From the NCBI GenBank assembly GCA_013032095.1, contig WQBJ01000001.1, positions 434,001 through 498,000 of the forward strand: a stretch of 64,000 bases of DNA. The letters run 5' to 3'. Under the pieces are notes generated by a model. That model had not been told where the DNA came from. It worked only from the letters and a program-made list of their open reading frames with translations, and did not search any database. Shown here piece after piece: positions 54,155-63,875 of this stretch; position 1 is the first letter of the stretch, and each line of letters opens with the position of its first letter. Made by a program: the position numbers and the translations under genes. The stretch comes from Ruegeria atlantica. GTDB lineage: Bacteria > Pseudomonadota > Alphaproteobacteria > Rhodobacterales > Rhodobacteraceae.

Positions 54155-54178
54155 CCGTAGGCGGGAGGTCGCCCACGG
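54155..54178 (-). terminator. Imperfect hairpin after the valine catabolism operon
   Basis: CCGTAGGCG...CGCCCACGG: nine-base stem with one mismatch just beyond the mmsB stop on the minus strand. No T-run. Confidence 0.4.
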
Positions 54179-54185
54179 TTGTCGC

Positions 54186-55058
54186 TTAGCTACGTCCGCG
54201 CTTTTCGAACCGAGGCAGCATGGCTGAGAAATCCTTACCCAAGCCGCCTTCGGCCTCAACGAATTGCTCGTATAGCGCGGTCGCGGCCTGACCCATCGGA
54301 GTGTCGGCATCCGAACTTTCCGCGGCTTGCTGGCTGAGACGCAAATCCTTCAGCATCAACTCGGCGGCGAAACCAGGCTGGTAGTCGTTATCTGCAGGGC
54401 TTTCAGGTCCGACGCCAGGGGCGGGGCAATAGGCGTTCATGGTCCAGCTATAACCCGACGAGGTGCTGACAACGTCAAACATCTTTTGTCGGTCCAGACC
54501 TAGTTTATCGGCCAGAGCAAAGGCTTCGCAGGTGGCGATCATAGTGACGCCGAGGATCATGTTATTGCAAATCTTTGCGGCCTGACCTGCACCGGATTCT
54601 CCGCAATGAACGGCTTTCTGCCCCATGATGTCGAAAAGAGGCGCAGCTTTTGCGAAGGCGGCATCGCTTCCGCCCGCCATGAAGGTCAGCGTACCCGCTG
54701 CCGCACCGCCGATTCCGCCCGAGACCGGGGCGTCAACAGCGAGGATGCCAGCCGCCTTCGCCTGATCCGCAACAGCGCGGGCGCTGTCGACGTCGACGGT
54801 CGAGCAGTCAATCCAAACCGCACCGGATTGCATCGCTGGAATGATCTCATCCCCAACCGCGCGCAGAATAATACCGTTCGGCAGCATGGTGATGACAATT
54901 TCAGCGCTCTCGGCGGCCTCGGCTCCGGACGCGGCCATGGTGACCCCAGCAACGTCGACATCGGCCATGTCAAAGCCAGTCACGTCATGCCCGGCTTTGG
55001 CCAAATTAGCGGCCATCGGATTGCCCATATTGCCTAGGCCGATAAACCCGATTTTCAT
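54186..55058 (-). CDS. mmsB: 3-hydroxyisobutyrate dehydrogenase
   Basis: A 290-residue beta-hydroxyacid dehydrogenase oxidising 3-hydroxyisobutyrate to methylmalonate semialdehyde with NAD+, a step of valine breakdown. The Rossmann motif KIGFIGLGNMGNPMAANLAK, the substrate loop DAPVSGGIGGAAAGTLTFMA and the catalytic-lysine region GAGQAAKICNNMILG are all present. ATG 55058 has GGAG nine bases upstream; GTG 55061 is possible. Third gene of the acd-hydrolase-mmsB operon; product goes to MmsA encoded 5.8 kb away. Confidence 0.94.
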   Translation of the reverse strand: MKIGFIGLGNMGNPMAANLAKAGHDVTGFDMADVDVAGVTMAASGAEAAESAEIVITMLPNGIILRAVGDEIIPAMQSGAVWIDCSTVDVDSARAVADQAKAAGILAVDAPVSGGIGGAAAGTLTFMAGGSDAAFAKAAPLFDIMGQKAVHCGESGAGQAAKICNNMILGVTMIATCEAFALADKLGLDRQKMFDVVSTSSGYSWTMNAYCPAPGVGPESPADNDYQPGFAAELMLKDLRLSQQAAESSDADTPMGQAATALYEQFVEAEGGLGKDFSAMLPRFEKRGRS

Positions 55059-55061
55059 CAC

Positions 55062-56102
55062 TTATGTCTCCTCAAATGTCAGCATGTCTTGGCCCAGCGG
55101 CTGCAGCATCTTCGATACCGCCACTGCAGGCACAGATTGATCAGCAAATTGCCAGCGCGGACTGCGGTCTTTGTCGATGATCTGGGCCCTGATACCTTCC
55201 AGAAAATCTCCGTGTTCCATAGCACGGAAAGTGAAACGGTACTCCAACTCCAACGCTTTGCGCTGTGTCAGACTGGGGCCGCGCAAACGGTGGAGGATTT
55301 CCACCGTGCAAGCCATGGACAAGGGCGAATTACGACCCATTAGTTTTTTGGCTTCAGCTGAAACCTCCTGATCGGAATGGGCCAGTGTGTTCAGGATATC
55401 TCCGAGGCTCTCTCCTGCGAAATGGGCGTCTATGATAGGCTGCTGTTGCTCAAGTTCGCTTTCAGGTGGTGTCGCGGCGTGGGAATTCAGTAGTTCAGCA
55501 TTGCCTGAGGCCTCGAGCATCTCGATCAGAGCGGGCCATTCTGCGATAGGGATAAAGTGGTCGGCGAAGCCCGCAAAAATGGCGTCTCCTGGACCCATGC
55601 GATGGCCGGTGGTTCCCAGATATTCGCCCACGCGTCCGGGGGCTAAAGCCAGCATCAGAGTGCTGCCCACGTCCGGCACCAAACCGATCGAACACTCTGG
55701 CAGCGCTATTTTCGAGCTTTCTCCGACGATGCGGTGGCTACCGTGGCACCCGATCCCGACGCCGCCGCCCATGGTAAAACCCTGCAGGAAGCTGACGACC
55801 GGTTTGGGGTATTCAAAGATCAGCGCATTCAGTCGGTATTCGTCTCGCCAGAATGTGCGGCCGAAACCATAGTCTCCCTTGATGCCGGTGGCGTAGAGAT
55901 CGGCAATATCTCCGCCTGCACAAAAGGCCTTGTCGCCCTCGGCATCCATAATGACGAGATCTACCGCGTCGTCTTCGCGCCAGTTGCGCAGGGCCGTATC
56001 GATGGCCATGCACATCTCATAAGTCATCGCGTTCAGAGCCTTGGGGCGGGTAAGAGTGATGCGCCCGGCGCGGCCTGTGATGCGGATGTCGATGTCAGGC
56101 AT
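55062..56102 (-). CDS. 3-hydroxyisobutyryl-CoA hydrolase (enoyl-CoA hydratase family)
   Basis: A 346-residue crotonase-fold enzyme that releases free 3-hydroxyisobutyrate from its CoA ester in valine degradation. The oxyanion-hole segments DKAFCAGGDIADLY and GFTMGGGVGIGCHGSHRIVG and the catalytic Glu in ALPECSIGLVPDVG match the HIBCH branch; the length (longer than crotonases of about 260) and the C-terminal YRFTFRAMEHGDFLEGIRAQ also fit. It lies eight bases after the acyl-CoA dehydrogenase and three before mmsB. ATG at 56102. Confidence 0.9.
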   Translation of the reverse strand: MPDIDIRITGRAGRITLTRPKALNAMTYEMCMAIDTALRNWREDDAVDLVIMDAEGDKAFCAGGDIADLYATGIKGDYGFGRTFWRDEYRLNALIFEYPKPVVSFLQGFTMGGGVGIGCHGSHRIVGESSKIALPECSIGLVPDVGSTLMLALAPGRVGEYLGTTGHRMGPGDAIFAGFADHFIPIAEWPALIEMLEASGNAELLNSHAATPPESELEQQQPIIDAHFAGESLGDILNTLAHSDQEVSAEAKKLMGRNSPLSMACTVEILHRLRGPSLTQRKALELEYRFTFRAMEHGDFLEGIRAQIIDKDRSPRWQFADQSVPAVAVSKMLQPLGQDMLTFEET

Positions 56103-56109
56103 ATAGTCC

Positions 56110-57252
56110 TCAGCGTTCGGCGAGCATTTGGCGGGCGACGATGACCCGCATGATTTCGTTTGTGCCTTCCAGAATCTGGTGCACACGCAGATCTCGAACC
56201 AGCTTCTCGATGCCATAGTCGGCCAGATAGCCGTAGCCGCCGTGCAGTTGCAGGCATTGGTCGACGACTTTTGAACCGGTTTCGGTCACAAATTTCTTGG
56301 CCATGGCGCAAAACTTGGTGGCGTCTGGTGTGCCTTGATCCAGTTTCCAGGCGGCATGGCGTAGAAACGTGCGCGCGGCTTGCAACTCGATCTCCATATC
56401 GGCCAGCCGGAATTGCAGCGCTTGAAACTGGTCGATGGATTGGCCAAAGGCCTTACGCTCGGACATGTATTGCAAGGTCAAATTCAATCCGTTCTGTGCT
56501 GCCCCCAGAGAGCATGAGGCAATGTTCAGGCGACCGCCATCCAATCCCTTCATTGCGTATTTGAATCCGTCGCCTTCGGTGCCAACGAGATTGCTTGCCG
56601 GTATCTTGCAATCATCGAACTGGACTTGCGCTGTGGGTTGGCTTTTCCAACCCATCTTCTGTTCCAAGGCGCCAAAGCTGAGGCCGGGTGTGCCATCTTC
56701 GACATAGACGGTTGAAATGCCTTTGGGGCCGTCTGCACCGGTGCGCACCATGCAGACATACGCATCGGAATAGCCACCACCCGAAATAAAGGCCTTGGTG
56801 CCGTTTAATGTGTATCCTTCATTCGTACGCTCTGCGCGGGTTTTCAGGGCCGCCGCGTCTGAACCTGATCCGGGTTCTGTCAGACAATAGCTTAGAACGG
56901 TGTTCAAGCTCAGGACTTCGGACATGATGCGGGATTTCAACTCGTCACTCGCGAAACTGTCCAGCATCTTGGCGCACATGTTGTGGATCGACAGGAACGC
57001 TGCGACCGAAGGGCAGGCCATCGACAGCGCCTCGAATACCAAAGTAGCGTCCAGACGGCTTAGTCCCGATCCGCCGCCATCTTCCGACACGTAAAGCCCG
57101 CCGAAACCCAGCTCTCCAATGCGCGGCCAGAGATCTTTGGGAATCGTTCCGTCCGCCTCCCACTGGCGGGCGTATGGGGCAATGTTGTCCTGCCCAAACT
57201 CATACGCCATGTCGAAGATCGCGGATTGCTCTTCTGTCAGTGCGAAATCCAA
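56110..57252 (-). CDS. Acyl-CoA dehydrogenase, probably isobutyryl-CoA specific
   Basis: A 380-residue flavoprotein dehydrogenating an acyl-CoA at the alpha-beta position. Signatures are YCLTEPGSGSDAAALKTRAE and the C-terminal QLHGGYGYLADYGIEKLVRD with RVHQILEGTNEIMRVIVAR; the catalytic Glu sits in the ILEGTNEI segment region as in short/branched-chain members. Neighbouring valine genes make isobutyryl-CoA the likely substrate. First gene of the three-gene operon. Confidence 0.9.
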   Translation of the reverse strand: MDFALTEEQSAIFDMAYEFGQDNIAPYARQWEADGTIPKDLWPRIGELGFGGLYVSEDGGGSGLSRLDATLVFEALSMACPSVAAFLSIHNMCAKMLDSFASDELKSRIMSEVLSLNTVLSYCLTEPGSGSDAAALKTRAERTNEGYTLNGTKAFISGGGYSDAYVCMVRTGADGPKGISTVYVEDGTPGLSFGALEQKMGWKSQPTAQVQFDDCKIPASNLVGTEGDGFKYAMKGLDGGRLNIASCSLGAAQNGLNLTLQYMSERKAFGQSIDQFQALQFRLADMEIELQAARTFLRHAAWKLDQGTPDATKFCAMAKKFVTETGSKVVDQCLQLHGGYGYLADYGIEKLVRDLRVHQILEGTNEIMRVIVARQMLAER

Positions 57253-57347
57253 GGTTTGCCTCCCACGGTGCGGATTGAATTGAACGCTTGTTTATTTCTC
57301 AATCCTTACAGAAATTTTGCATGGTCAGCAATCACCGGTGAAGGCTT

Positions 57348-58463
57348 TTAAAGATCGAGGTGATACTCTTCGATCAAATGTTTCACGACCGCTTTACCGG
57401 GATCATCGTCTCGCGCTACTGCCTCGGCATAGACTCGACGCTGTCGAGTCGCGGATGTGCCGGTCTGTGCAATCTGCTGTAAACGCGCCAGCTCTGTCAT
57501 TGTGCCCAGAGCCTCGGCGTCCTCGGCGAGCATTCCCATCAATTCGCCCATCAGTTCGGGCATGGGTTTGATGGACCGGTCGCCGAAATCAATCAGACCT
57601 TCGCCCACACCATACCGCTGTGCGCGCCAGCGATTTTCACCGATAAGAAATTGGTCATAGTGACGCCAGCGAAGGTTTCGATCTTTCAGCCTGCACAGCA
57701 TGCGGGTCAACGCCTGAAGCAAAGCCGCAAGTGACAACGTGTGCTCCAACCGAGGCTGCACATCCATGATACGTGTTTCCAAGGTCGGGAAGCGATGCGA
57801 CGGGCGCAGGTCCCACCAGATTTTTGTGGTGTCCTCGATCACGCCAAGCTCAACCAGAATTCCTGTGGTGCGCTCATAATCCGACCAGCTAGCCAGAACC
57901 GGTGGCAATCCGGTGCGCGGCAAGTTGTCGAACACGGTCAGACGATAGGAGGAAAGACCCGTGTCTTCGCCGTTCCAATAGGGTGATGAGGTCGACAGAG
58001 CCAATAGGTGCGGCAGGAAATACGAGAGTTGCGGCATCAAGTCTGCGCGCAGGGCAGGGTCCTCGACACCGACATGCACGTGCATACCGCATATCAGCAT
58101 ACGACGTGCCACTCCACCTAACGCGTGTTGTAGTGCGTCATAGCGATCCTTGCGGGTGTGATGCTGTTTCTTCCAGTCGGCAAACGGGTGGCAAGATACT
58201 GCAATCGGCACGAGGTTGTGCTCGGCGGCACGTTTCGAAACACAAGAACGCAGGCGTTTCAGATCCTCGCGAGCTGATTTAATCGTTGAATGGGGGCGGG
58301 TGCCGACTTCGATCTGGCACTGCAGGAACTCGGGACTGACCTGACCTTCAAAATCGGATTGGCAGGCCTCCATCAAGGCGGCCGGTGCTTCGGCAAGTTG
58401 GAAGCTGTCGCAGTCGACAAGCAGATACTCTTCTTCTATGCCCAGCGTAAATTCCTGCTGCAT
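57348..58463 (-). CDS. Carboxylate-amine ligase, YbdK/GCS2 family
   Basis: A 371-residue ATP-dependent ligase of the glutamate-cysteine ligase 2 family; E. coli YbdK has weak gamma-glutamyl-cysteine ligase activity and the true role is unsettled. The start [33 protein letters not shown] and [16 protein letters not shown] are family hallmarks. ATG 58463 gives exactly the usual length. The longer frame upstream lies over the divergent methyltransferase promoter and is not supported. Confidence 0.9.
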   Translation of the reverse strand: MQQEFTLGIEEEYLLVDCDSFQLAEAPAALMEACQSDFEGQVSPEFLQCQIEVGTRPHSTIKSAREDLKRLRSCVSKRAAEHNLVPIAVSCHPFADWKKQHHTRKDRYDALQHALGGVARRMLICGMHVHVGVEDPALRADLMPQLSYFLPHLLALSTSSPYWNGEDTGLSSYRLTVFDNLPRTGLPPVLASWSDYERTTGILVELGVIEDTTKIWWDLRPSHRFPTLETRIMDVQPRLEHTLSLAALLQALTRMLCRLKDRNLRWRHYDQFLIGENRWRAQRYGVGEGLIDFGDRSIKPMPELMGELMGMLAEDAEALGTMTELARLQQIAQTGTSATRQRRVYAEAVARDDDPGKAVVKHLIEEYHLDL

Positions 58464-58596
58464 GGCGGCCCTCGTACAATTATTCCGACCAGTGAATACG
58501 GAAATTTCTGTTTTGCCAAGCGTTTGACGCAGCCTGCCTTGCAGAGGCCCGGCAAGCAAAGGTAAGGAACAGACGAACCGGAAAGTGGAGCCGCCC

Positions 58597-59448
58597 GTGA
58601 AACCCAGAAAATTCCCCAAGATCAATGAGGCCCTCAATGAGTTGGGGGTGAAGCTGATCGACAAGGCCCCGGAACAGGATGAGCGCGCCCGACTCGAGGC
58701 GTTTGAACAGGCAGGTGGATTGACACGTCCGGCTTATGCTTTGTCACCGGGGATGGAAGGTTTCGACATCGATCAACTGGTGGCCGAACACACTGAGCAT
58801 GCCGCAGCGTTGGAGGCACTCAAAGATCACGAGCAAAATCAGACGGGCTATCGTGTCGGCAACGGCTATTACGACAGTCCCGATGCGGACGCATTGTACC
58901 TGATGATCCGCAGGTTTTCACCGAAGCGCGTGATCGAGGTTGGCTGTGGTAACTCTACCCGTGTGACCCGACAGGCGATCATCGACGGCGGGCTATACAC
59001 CCAGATCACCGCGATAGACCCGCATCCCCGTGCTGATATCGCTCACGTCGTGGACCACTTCGAGCAAAAGCGGCTGGAGGAGGTCGACCCGGCGCTGTTC
59101 GATCAACTCGAAGCAGGTGACGTACTGTTTATTGACTCCAGCCATGTGGTTCGAATGAGTAACGACGTTGCGCATCTTTTCTGCCGCATCATTCCCGCTT
59201 TGAAACCAGGCGTTGTGATCCATGTGCACGATGTTTTTCTGCCCTACGAATATCCCAAACGGTTCTTCTATGATTGCCCGGGTTGGGGCGAGCAGTACAT
59301 TCTGCATGCCTTGCTGCAATCTGGTGCATATTCAATGCTTTGGCCGGGGTATTACCTGCAAATGGATCGTCCCGAAGCAGTTGAAGCCTTGCCATTTCTG
59401 AAAGACGGCAGAGCGCAGAGCATCTGGGTTCAGGTGAAAGAAAAGTGA
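58597..59448 (+). CDS. Class I SAM-dependent methyltransferase-like protein
   Basis: A 283-residue protein with a Rossmann methyltransferase core: [17 protein letters not shown] is the SAM-binding motif [13 protein letters not shown] motif II and [20 protein letters not shown] the motif IV area, followed by [20 protein letters not shown]. It resembles cephalosporin hydroxylase/macrocin O-methyltransferase-type folds. GTG 58597 has GGAG at six bases and is chosen over GTG 58585. The target is unknown; it is divergent from the ybdK-like gene. Confidence 0.78.
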   Translation: MKPRKFPKINEALNELGVKLIDKAPEQDERARLEAFEQAGGLTRPAYALSPGMEGFDIDQLVAEHTEHAAALEALKDHEQNQTGYRVGNGYYDSPDADALYLMIRRFSPKRVIEVGCGNSTRVTRQAIIDGGLYTQITAIDPHPRADIAHVVDHFEQKRLEEVDPALFDQLEAGDVLFIDSSHVVRMSNDVAHLFCRIIPALKPGVVIHVHDVFLPYEYPKRFFYDCPGWGEQYILHALLQSGAYSMLWPGYYLQMDRPEAVEALPFLKDGRAQSIWVQVKEK

Positions 59449-59508
59449 TCCGGGCTGGCTGAGCCTCCGTAAATCTCTGCATAACAAGCTGGAGAGGAGA
59501 CAACAGCC

Positions 59509-59985
59509 ATGTTTCGCCGTACATTCTTGGGCGCTGCCGCCGCACTTGCAATTGCATTGCCTGTCAAAGCGCAAGCCGCTGACATCGTGGACACCGCCGT
59601 TTCGGCCGGGTCATTCAACACTCTTGTTGCTGCCGTACAAGCCGCAGGTTTGGTCGATACGCTGAAGAGCGACGGCCCGTTCACTGTTTTTGCCCCAACG
59701 GACGAGGCGTTTGCTGCACTGCCCGAAGGCACGGTTGAAACGCTGCTGCTTCCGGAAAACAAGGATCAACTGGTCGAGATACTGACCTATCACGTCGTCC
59801 CGGCAAAGGTAATGTCCGGTGATATCGCCGGTAAGCGCGCCAAAGTCCTAACAGTTCAGGGCGACCGTTTGAGCGTTAATGCGAAGAATGGCGTCAAAGT
59901 GAACGATGCTGAGGTTATTCAGGCCGACATCGAAACCAGCAACGGCGTTATCCACGTCGTTGACGCAGTAATTCTGCCTGAATAA
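59509..59985 (+). CDS. Exported fasciclin (FAS1) domain protein
   Basis: A 158-residue secreted protein: signal peptide [20 protein letters not shown] (cleaved after AQA) and one complete FAS1 domain with H1 motif ([17 protein letters not shown]) and H2 region ([14 protein letters not shown]). FAS1 domains mediate adhesion or matrix contacts; in alphaproteobacteria single-domain forms are periplasmic or extracellular and not well understood. GGAGAGGAG precedes the ATG. A terminator follows. Confidence 0.92.
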   Translation: MFRRTFLGAAAALAIALPVKAQAADIVDTAVSAGSFNTLVAAVQAAGLVDTLKSDGPFTVFAPTDEAFAALPEGTVETLLLPENKDQLVEILTYHVVPAKVMSGDIAGKRAKVLTVQGDRLSVNAKNGVKVNDAEVIQADIETSNGVIHVVDAVILPE

Positions 59986-60002
59986 TTAACTCTTAGAATC
60001 AG

Positions 60003-60034
60003 AAAGCCCCGGTCCTGATGGCCGGGGCTTTTTG
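60003..60034. terminator. Bidirectional terminator after the fasciclin gene
   Basis: AAAGCCCCGG, nine-base loop, CCGGGGCTTTTTG: strong ten-base stem with T-run, just before the end of the convergent L,D-transpeptidase gene. Confidence 0.9.
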
Positions 60035-60037
60035 TAT

Positions 60038-60637
60038 TCAGACTAGTCTGACCTGAGTTCCGATCTGGACCAGAGGATACAACTCCTCAACATGCTGGTT
60101 GTAAAGGCCGATGCAGCCAGAGGAACTTTGACGCCCAATCTTGCGTGTGTCATGGGTGCCGTGCACCAGATACGCTGGCCAGTCCAGATACATGGCCCGT
60201 GTGCCAAGCGGGTTACCTGGGTCGCCCCCTTCCATGCGAATGGGCAAAGTCGGGTCACGTTCACGCATATTGGCGGTCGGGGTCCAGCTTGGGTTCTCGG
60301 TCTTGCGCACTACCTTGGTGTAGCCACGTTTAGTCAGCTCTTCGCTCATCGGAACTGAACTCGGGTACAGCTTGTAGATTCCGTCCGGGCCCCAATAATG
60401 AACCGCACGGCTAGTGATGTCTGCCAGAAGACAGCCAACCCCAAGTTCATCAAAATGATCCTGCCAGTTCTGTTGAGAGAACGAAGACACGTTACGGCGC
60501 ACCGGCAGTTGCGTGCTTATCGCTTCTTCATCAATCGGGAAGGCGTCCGTGCTTTGTGCACGAACGATAGCGGGAGTCGCGAGTAGAGATGCTGCGCCCA
60601 ACAATGCAGAGCGACGAGTCATACGGGGATTCGACAA
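60038..60637 (-). CDS. L,D-transpeptidase (YkuD domain), exported
   Basis: A 199-residue enzyme that cross-links peptidoglycan or links proteins to it. The catalytic signature is HGTHDTRKIGRQSSSGCIGL with the nucleophile cysteine near the C-terminus. The N-terminus carries a twin-arginine signal (TRRSALLGAASLLATPAIVR). A TTG at 60637 with GGAGG five bases upstream is the best start; ATG 60622 lacks a ribosome binding site. The C-terminal position of the YkuD motif and length of about 200 match the erfK/ybiS/ycfS/ynhG-like small forms. Confidence 0.9.
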   Translation of the reverse strand: MSNPRMTRRSALLGAASLLATPAIVRAQSTDAFPIDEEAISTQLPVRRNVSSFSQQNWQDHFDELGVGCLLADITSRAVHYWGPDGIYKLYPSSVPMSEELTKRGYTKVVRKTENPSWTPTANMRERDPTLPIRMEGGDPGNPLGTRAMYLDWPAYLVHGTHDTRKIGRQSSSGCIGLYNQHVEELYPLVQIGTQVRLV

Positions 60638-60763
60638 ATTGGCCTCCGGTTCAGGAACTGCTCGAGCAATAATTTGCTGGTAAATTATTGGTCATTGCCC
60701 GGTATTTCTAGGGTTCCTAACCTGAATTTATCGTGAAGCTGCGCGTTTTGGCGGCGCTTTGCC

Positions 60764-60790
60764 GAAAAAAACCGGCCCGAGAGGGGCCGG
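60764..60790 (-). terminator. Rho-independent terminator of mmsA
   Basis: Read on the minus strand: CCGGCCC-CTCTC-GGGCCGG then a run of seven T. A perfect seven-base GC stem 29 bases after the mmsA stop. Confidence 0.9.
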
Positions 60791-60818
60791 GTTTGTAGGA
60801 ACACTAATTTAGTATGGA

Positions 60819-62318
60819 TCAATCCATAGCTTTGAAGTTGAACTCGCCACCTTCTTTAATGCCCGAGGGCCAGCGGGCCGTCACGGTCTTGGTGCGTGTG
60901 TAGAACTTGAAGCTGTCGGGACCGTGCTGGTTCAGATCACCGAACATCGATTTTTTCCAGCCGCCAAAGGTGTGATAGGCCAGTGGCACTGGGATCGGAA
61001 CGTTGATACCCACCATCCCGATGTTCACACGGCTAGCAAAGTCACGAGCGGTGTCGCCATCGCGGGTGAAGATCGCGGTGCCGTTGCCGTATTCGTGGTC
61101 CATGGCCAGTTTCAGCGCTTCCTCATAGGAACCAGCGCGAACGGTCGACAGGACGGGACCAAAGATCTCTTGCTTGTAGATGTCCATCTCGGGCGTCACG
61201 CGATCGAACAGGTGCGGACCGACGAAGAAGCCGTCCTCATAGCCCTGCAAGCTGAAATCGCGGTTGTCGACGACCAGTTTCGCACCCTGTTCCACGCCCG
61301 AGTTGATCAGGCCAAGGATACGCTCTTTTGCGGCACCAGTGACCACCGGGCCCATGTCCACGTCGTCGCCTGCGGTGTAGGGGCCGACCTTCAGTTTTTC
61401 GACACGCGGGATCAGCTTTTCGATCAGCGCATCGGCGGTTTCTTCGCCCACCGGTACAGCCACTGAGATCGCCATGCAGCGTTCGCCAGCCGCACCAAAA
61501 CCTGCGCCGACCAGTGCGTCTGCGGCCTGGTCCAGATCGGCATCTGGCATGACGATCATGTGGTTCTTGGCGCCGCCAAAACACTGGGCGCGCTTGCCGT
61601 TCGCAGTTGCGCGGGAATAGATGTAGTGCGCGATTGGGGTCGAGCCGACAAAGCTGACGCCTTGAATGATCTCGCTATCCAACAGAGTATCCACGGCCTC
61701 TTTGTCGCCGTTGACGACTTGGAACACGCCTTTGGGCAGGCCGGCTTCGACAAACAGTTCGGCAAGCATCAGCGGCACCGAGGGATCACGCTCGGACGGT
61801 TTCAGAACGACTGCGTTGCCACAGGCCAGTGCGGGACCGACATGCCACAGGGGCATCATGGCAGGGAAGTTGAACGGCATGATCGCGGCCACAACACCCA
61901 ACGGCTGACGCATGGAATACATGTCGATGCCGGGACCTGCGCTGTCGGTAAATTCACCCTTCAGCATCTGAGGCGCGCCGATGCAGTATTCGATCACTTC
62001 CAGACCACGCTGCAGATCACCTTTGGCGTCGGGAATGGTTTTGCCGTGCTCGCGGCTCAGCGCTTCGGCCAGCTTGTCCATGTCGCGGTTCATCAGGTGA
62101 ACCATCGCCATCATCACGCGTGCCCGTTTCTGCGGGTTGGTCGCCCCCCAAGCAGGTTGAGCAATCGCGGCCTGTTCAATGGCTGCGGTGGTTTCAGCCG
62201 CACTCGCCATTGGGCATTTGTACTGTACTTCGCCGGTTGCCGGGTTGAAGACATCGTCGAACCGACCGGATGTACCGGCAACTTGTTCGCCATTCAGGAA
62301 ATGAGTCAGGTCTTGCAT
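60819..62318 (-). CDS. mmsA: Methylmalonate-semialdehyde dehydrogenase (CoA-acylating)
   Basis: A 499-residue aldehyde dehydrogenase converting methylmalonate semialdehyde to propionyl-CoA and CO2, the last special step of valine degradation (it also acts in inositol and beta-alanine breakdown). Motifs: FNFPAMMPLWHVGPALACGN, the cofactor turn GVSFVGSTPIAHYIYSRA, and the catalytic Cys in GAAGERCMAISVAV; QCFGGAKNHMIVMPDADLDQ is specific for this subfamily. ATG 62318 has AGGAG upstream. Divergent from a LysR gene. Confidence 0.95.
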   Translation of the reverse strand: MQDLTHFLNGEQVAGTSGRFDDVFNPATGEVQYKCPMASAAETTAAIEQAAIAQPAWGATNPQKRARVMMAMVHLMNRDMDKLAEALSREHGKTIPDAKGDLQRGLEVIEYCIGAPQMLKGEFTDSAGPGIDMYSMRQPLGVVAAIMPFNFPAMMPLWHVGPALACGNAVVLKPSERDPSVPLMLAELFVEAGLPKGVFQVVNGDKEAVDTLLDSEIIQGVSFVGSTPIAHYIYSRATANGKRAQCFGGAKNHMIVMPDADLDQAADALVGAGFGAAGERCMAISVAVPVGEETADALIEKLIPRVEKLKVGPYTAGDDVDMGPVVTGAAKERILGLINSGVEQGAKLVVDNRDFSLQGYEDGFFVGPHLFDRVTPEMDIYKQEIFGPVLSTVRAGSYEEALKLAMDHEYGNGTAIFTRDGDTARDFASRVNIGMVGINVPIPVPLAYHTFGGWKKSMFGDLNQHGPDSFKFYTRTKTVTARWPSGIKEGGEFNFKAMD

Positions 62319-62396
62319 CGAAAACTCCTCCGATAGATTTGCGCGCAGGATAGGCTTGCATAAATCCCGCGAACAGAGGCAATGTTTCAAAAGAGC

Positions 62397-62412
62397 TTTG
62401 CAAAAATGCAAA
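62397..62412. promoter_or_regulatory. LysR operator in the mmsA-lysR divergent region
   Basis: TTTGCA-AAAA-TGCAAA is a perfect 16-base inverted repeat ending eleven bases before the lysR start, with the T-N11-A core expected for LysR regulators. A half-site (CTTGCA) lies near 62356, closer to mmsA. Likely autoregulation plus mmsA control. Confidence 0.6.
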
Positions 62413-62422
62413 AGGTAGCAAG

Positions 62423-63325
62423 ATGAACCCGAACTGGGATGACATGCGGATTTTTCTGGCCGTAGCCCGTGAGGAAAGCCTCTCGTCAGCGGGGCGCATC
62501 CTGAAAATCGACCCGGCCACAGTTGGGCGACGCATTGCACGGTTGGAAGCGAACCTCGATGCTCTGCTGTTCACCAAATCGCAGCAGGGATATGTCCTGA
62601 CGGCTGCGGGCGAACGCCTTTTGGACCACGGTTTACAGGCCGAAGAGGCGATGCGCGCGGCCGCTGGGGCCGTGGCGGGATCAACCAAGTCGCTGAGCGG
62701 TCAGATCCGGATCGGTGCACCGGATGGAAGCGCGAACTATCTGCTGCCGCAGGTTTGTGCGAAAATCAGCGACGCCAACCCGGATCTGGATATTCAAATC
62801 CTGGCACTACCGCGGATCATCAATCTGTCCCGACGCGAGGCGGACATGGCGCTAACCGTCAGTGCGCCCACAGCTGGGAAACTACTGGTCAAGAAAGTCA
62901 GCGACTACAAGCTGCATATGGTAGCCACGCAGGAGTATCTGGAACGCAATGACCCCATTCGGTCCCTTGTTGACCTTAAAGGGCACCGGCTGATTGGCTA
63001 TATCCCGGATATGATCTTTGACCGCGAGTTGGATTACCTCAATGATATCGGAATTGACCGTGTCGCGCTTGCATCGAATTCAGTTTCGGTTCAGCTACGG
63101 CAGGTTACACTTGGCACAGGGGTTTGTGTTGCCCATGACTTCACGTTGCCGTTTCACCCGAACCTGCGGAAAATCCTGACGGATCAAGTCAGTTTGACGC
63201 GAAGTTTCTATCTGGTTCGGCACCAAGGTGACCAGCGGAACGAACGCCTGAACCGCTTTGCCAATGCCCTTACACAGGGTATCCGTGACGAAGTTGCGCG
63301 GCTTGAAGCCGATGCAGATGCTTGA
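62423..63325 (+). CDS. LysR family transcriptional regulator
   Basis: A 300-residue regulator: winged helix MRIFLAVAREESLSSAGRIL then KIDPATVGRRIARLEANLDA, followed by a periplasmic-binding-like effector domain (QIRIGAPDGSANYLLPQVCA). The wording RRIARLEANLDALLFTKSQQGYVLT resembles the LysR subgroup that often sits opposite dehydrogenase genes. It is 104 bases from mmsA, with a palindromic operator between, so control of valine degradation is likely; the effector is unknown. Confidence 0.88.
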   Translation: MNPNWDDMRIFLAVAREESLSSAGRILKIDPATVGRRIARLEANLDALLFTKSQQGYVLTAAGERLLDHGLQAEEAMRAAAGAVAGSTKSLSGQIRIGAPDGSANYLLPQVCAKISDANPDLDIQILALPRIINLSRREADMALTVSAPTAGKLLVKKVSDYKLHMVATQEYLERNDPIRSLVDLKGHRLIGYIPDMIFDRELDYLNDIGIDRVALASNSVSVQLRQVTLGTGVCVAHDFTLPFHPNLRKILTDQVSLTRSFYLVRHQGDQRNERLNRFANALTQGIRDEVARLEADADA

Positions 63326-63383
63326 CAGGTCGACCCAATCGCGCAACGCTTTGGATAAGTTTACTATTTCGGAGGTGCTCCTC

Positions 63384-63821
63384 ATGCTTGTTCAGGCCAT
63401 TTTGAAATCCAAGGCGACACAAGGCGTGGTGACGGTTGAGCCTTCGGCCACGATCTCGGACGCATCGAAAATTCTTGCGGAGAAAAGGATCGGGACCGTT
63501 GTCGTGTCAGATGACGGAGGGCAGACGGCGTCAGGCATTCTGTCCGAGCGCGATATCGTCCGAGAACTGGCCGCAAGCGGCAGTAGTTGTCTGAGCAAAC
63601 CGGTTAGCTCTTACATGACGCAGGACCTGATCACGACAACGCGCCAAGCTACAGTTCAAGAGATCATGACGCTCATGACTGAAGGCCGCTTTCGCCACAT
63701 GCCCGTAGTCGAGGAAGGTAAGCTGGTCGGCATAGTAACCATTGGGGATGTGGTCAAAGCGCAGTTGTCGGAACTGGCCATGGAAAAGGATGCACTTCAG
63801 GGCATGATTATGGGCCATTGA
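63384..63821 (+). CDS. CBS domain pair protein
   Basis: A 145-residue stand-alone protein made of two CBS motifs (residues about 8-65 and 75-135): ATISDASKILAEKRIGTVVV with SGILSERDIVREL, then TVQEIMTLMTEGRFRHMPVV with KLVGIVTIGDVVKA. CBS pairs bind adenosyl nucleotides and signal energy state; the target is unknown. ATG 63384 follows GGAGG by eight bases. It precedes coaD on the same strand, with 84 bases between. Confidence 0.9.
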   Translation: MLVQAILKSKATQGVVTVEPSATISDASKILAEKRIGTVVVSDDGGQTASGILSERDIVRELAASGSSCLSKPVSSYMTQDLITTTRQATVQEIMTLMTEGRFRHMPVVEEGKLVGIVTIGDVVKAQLSELAMEKDALQGMIMGH

Positions 63822-63875
63822 AAGAACTGGCATCGTTTCAACCCCTTGCACCCGCGACGAAGTTATGTTTGCTAG

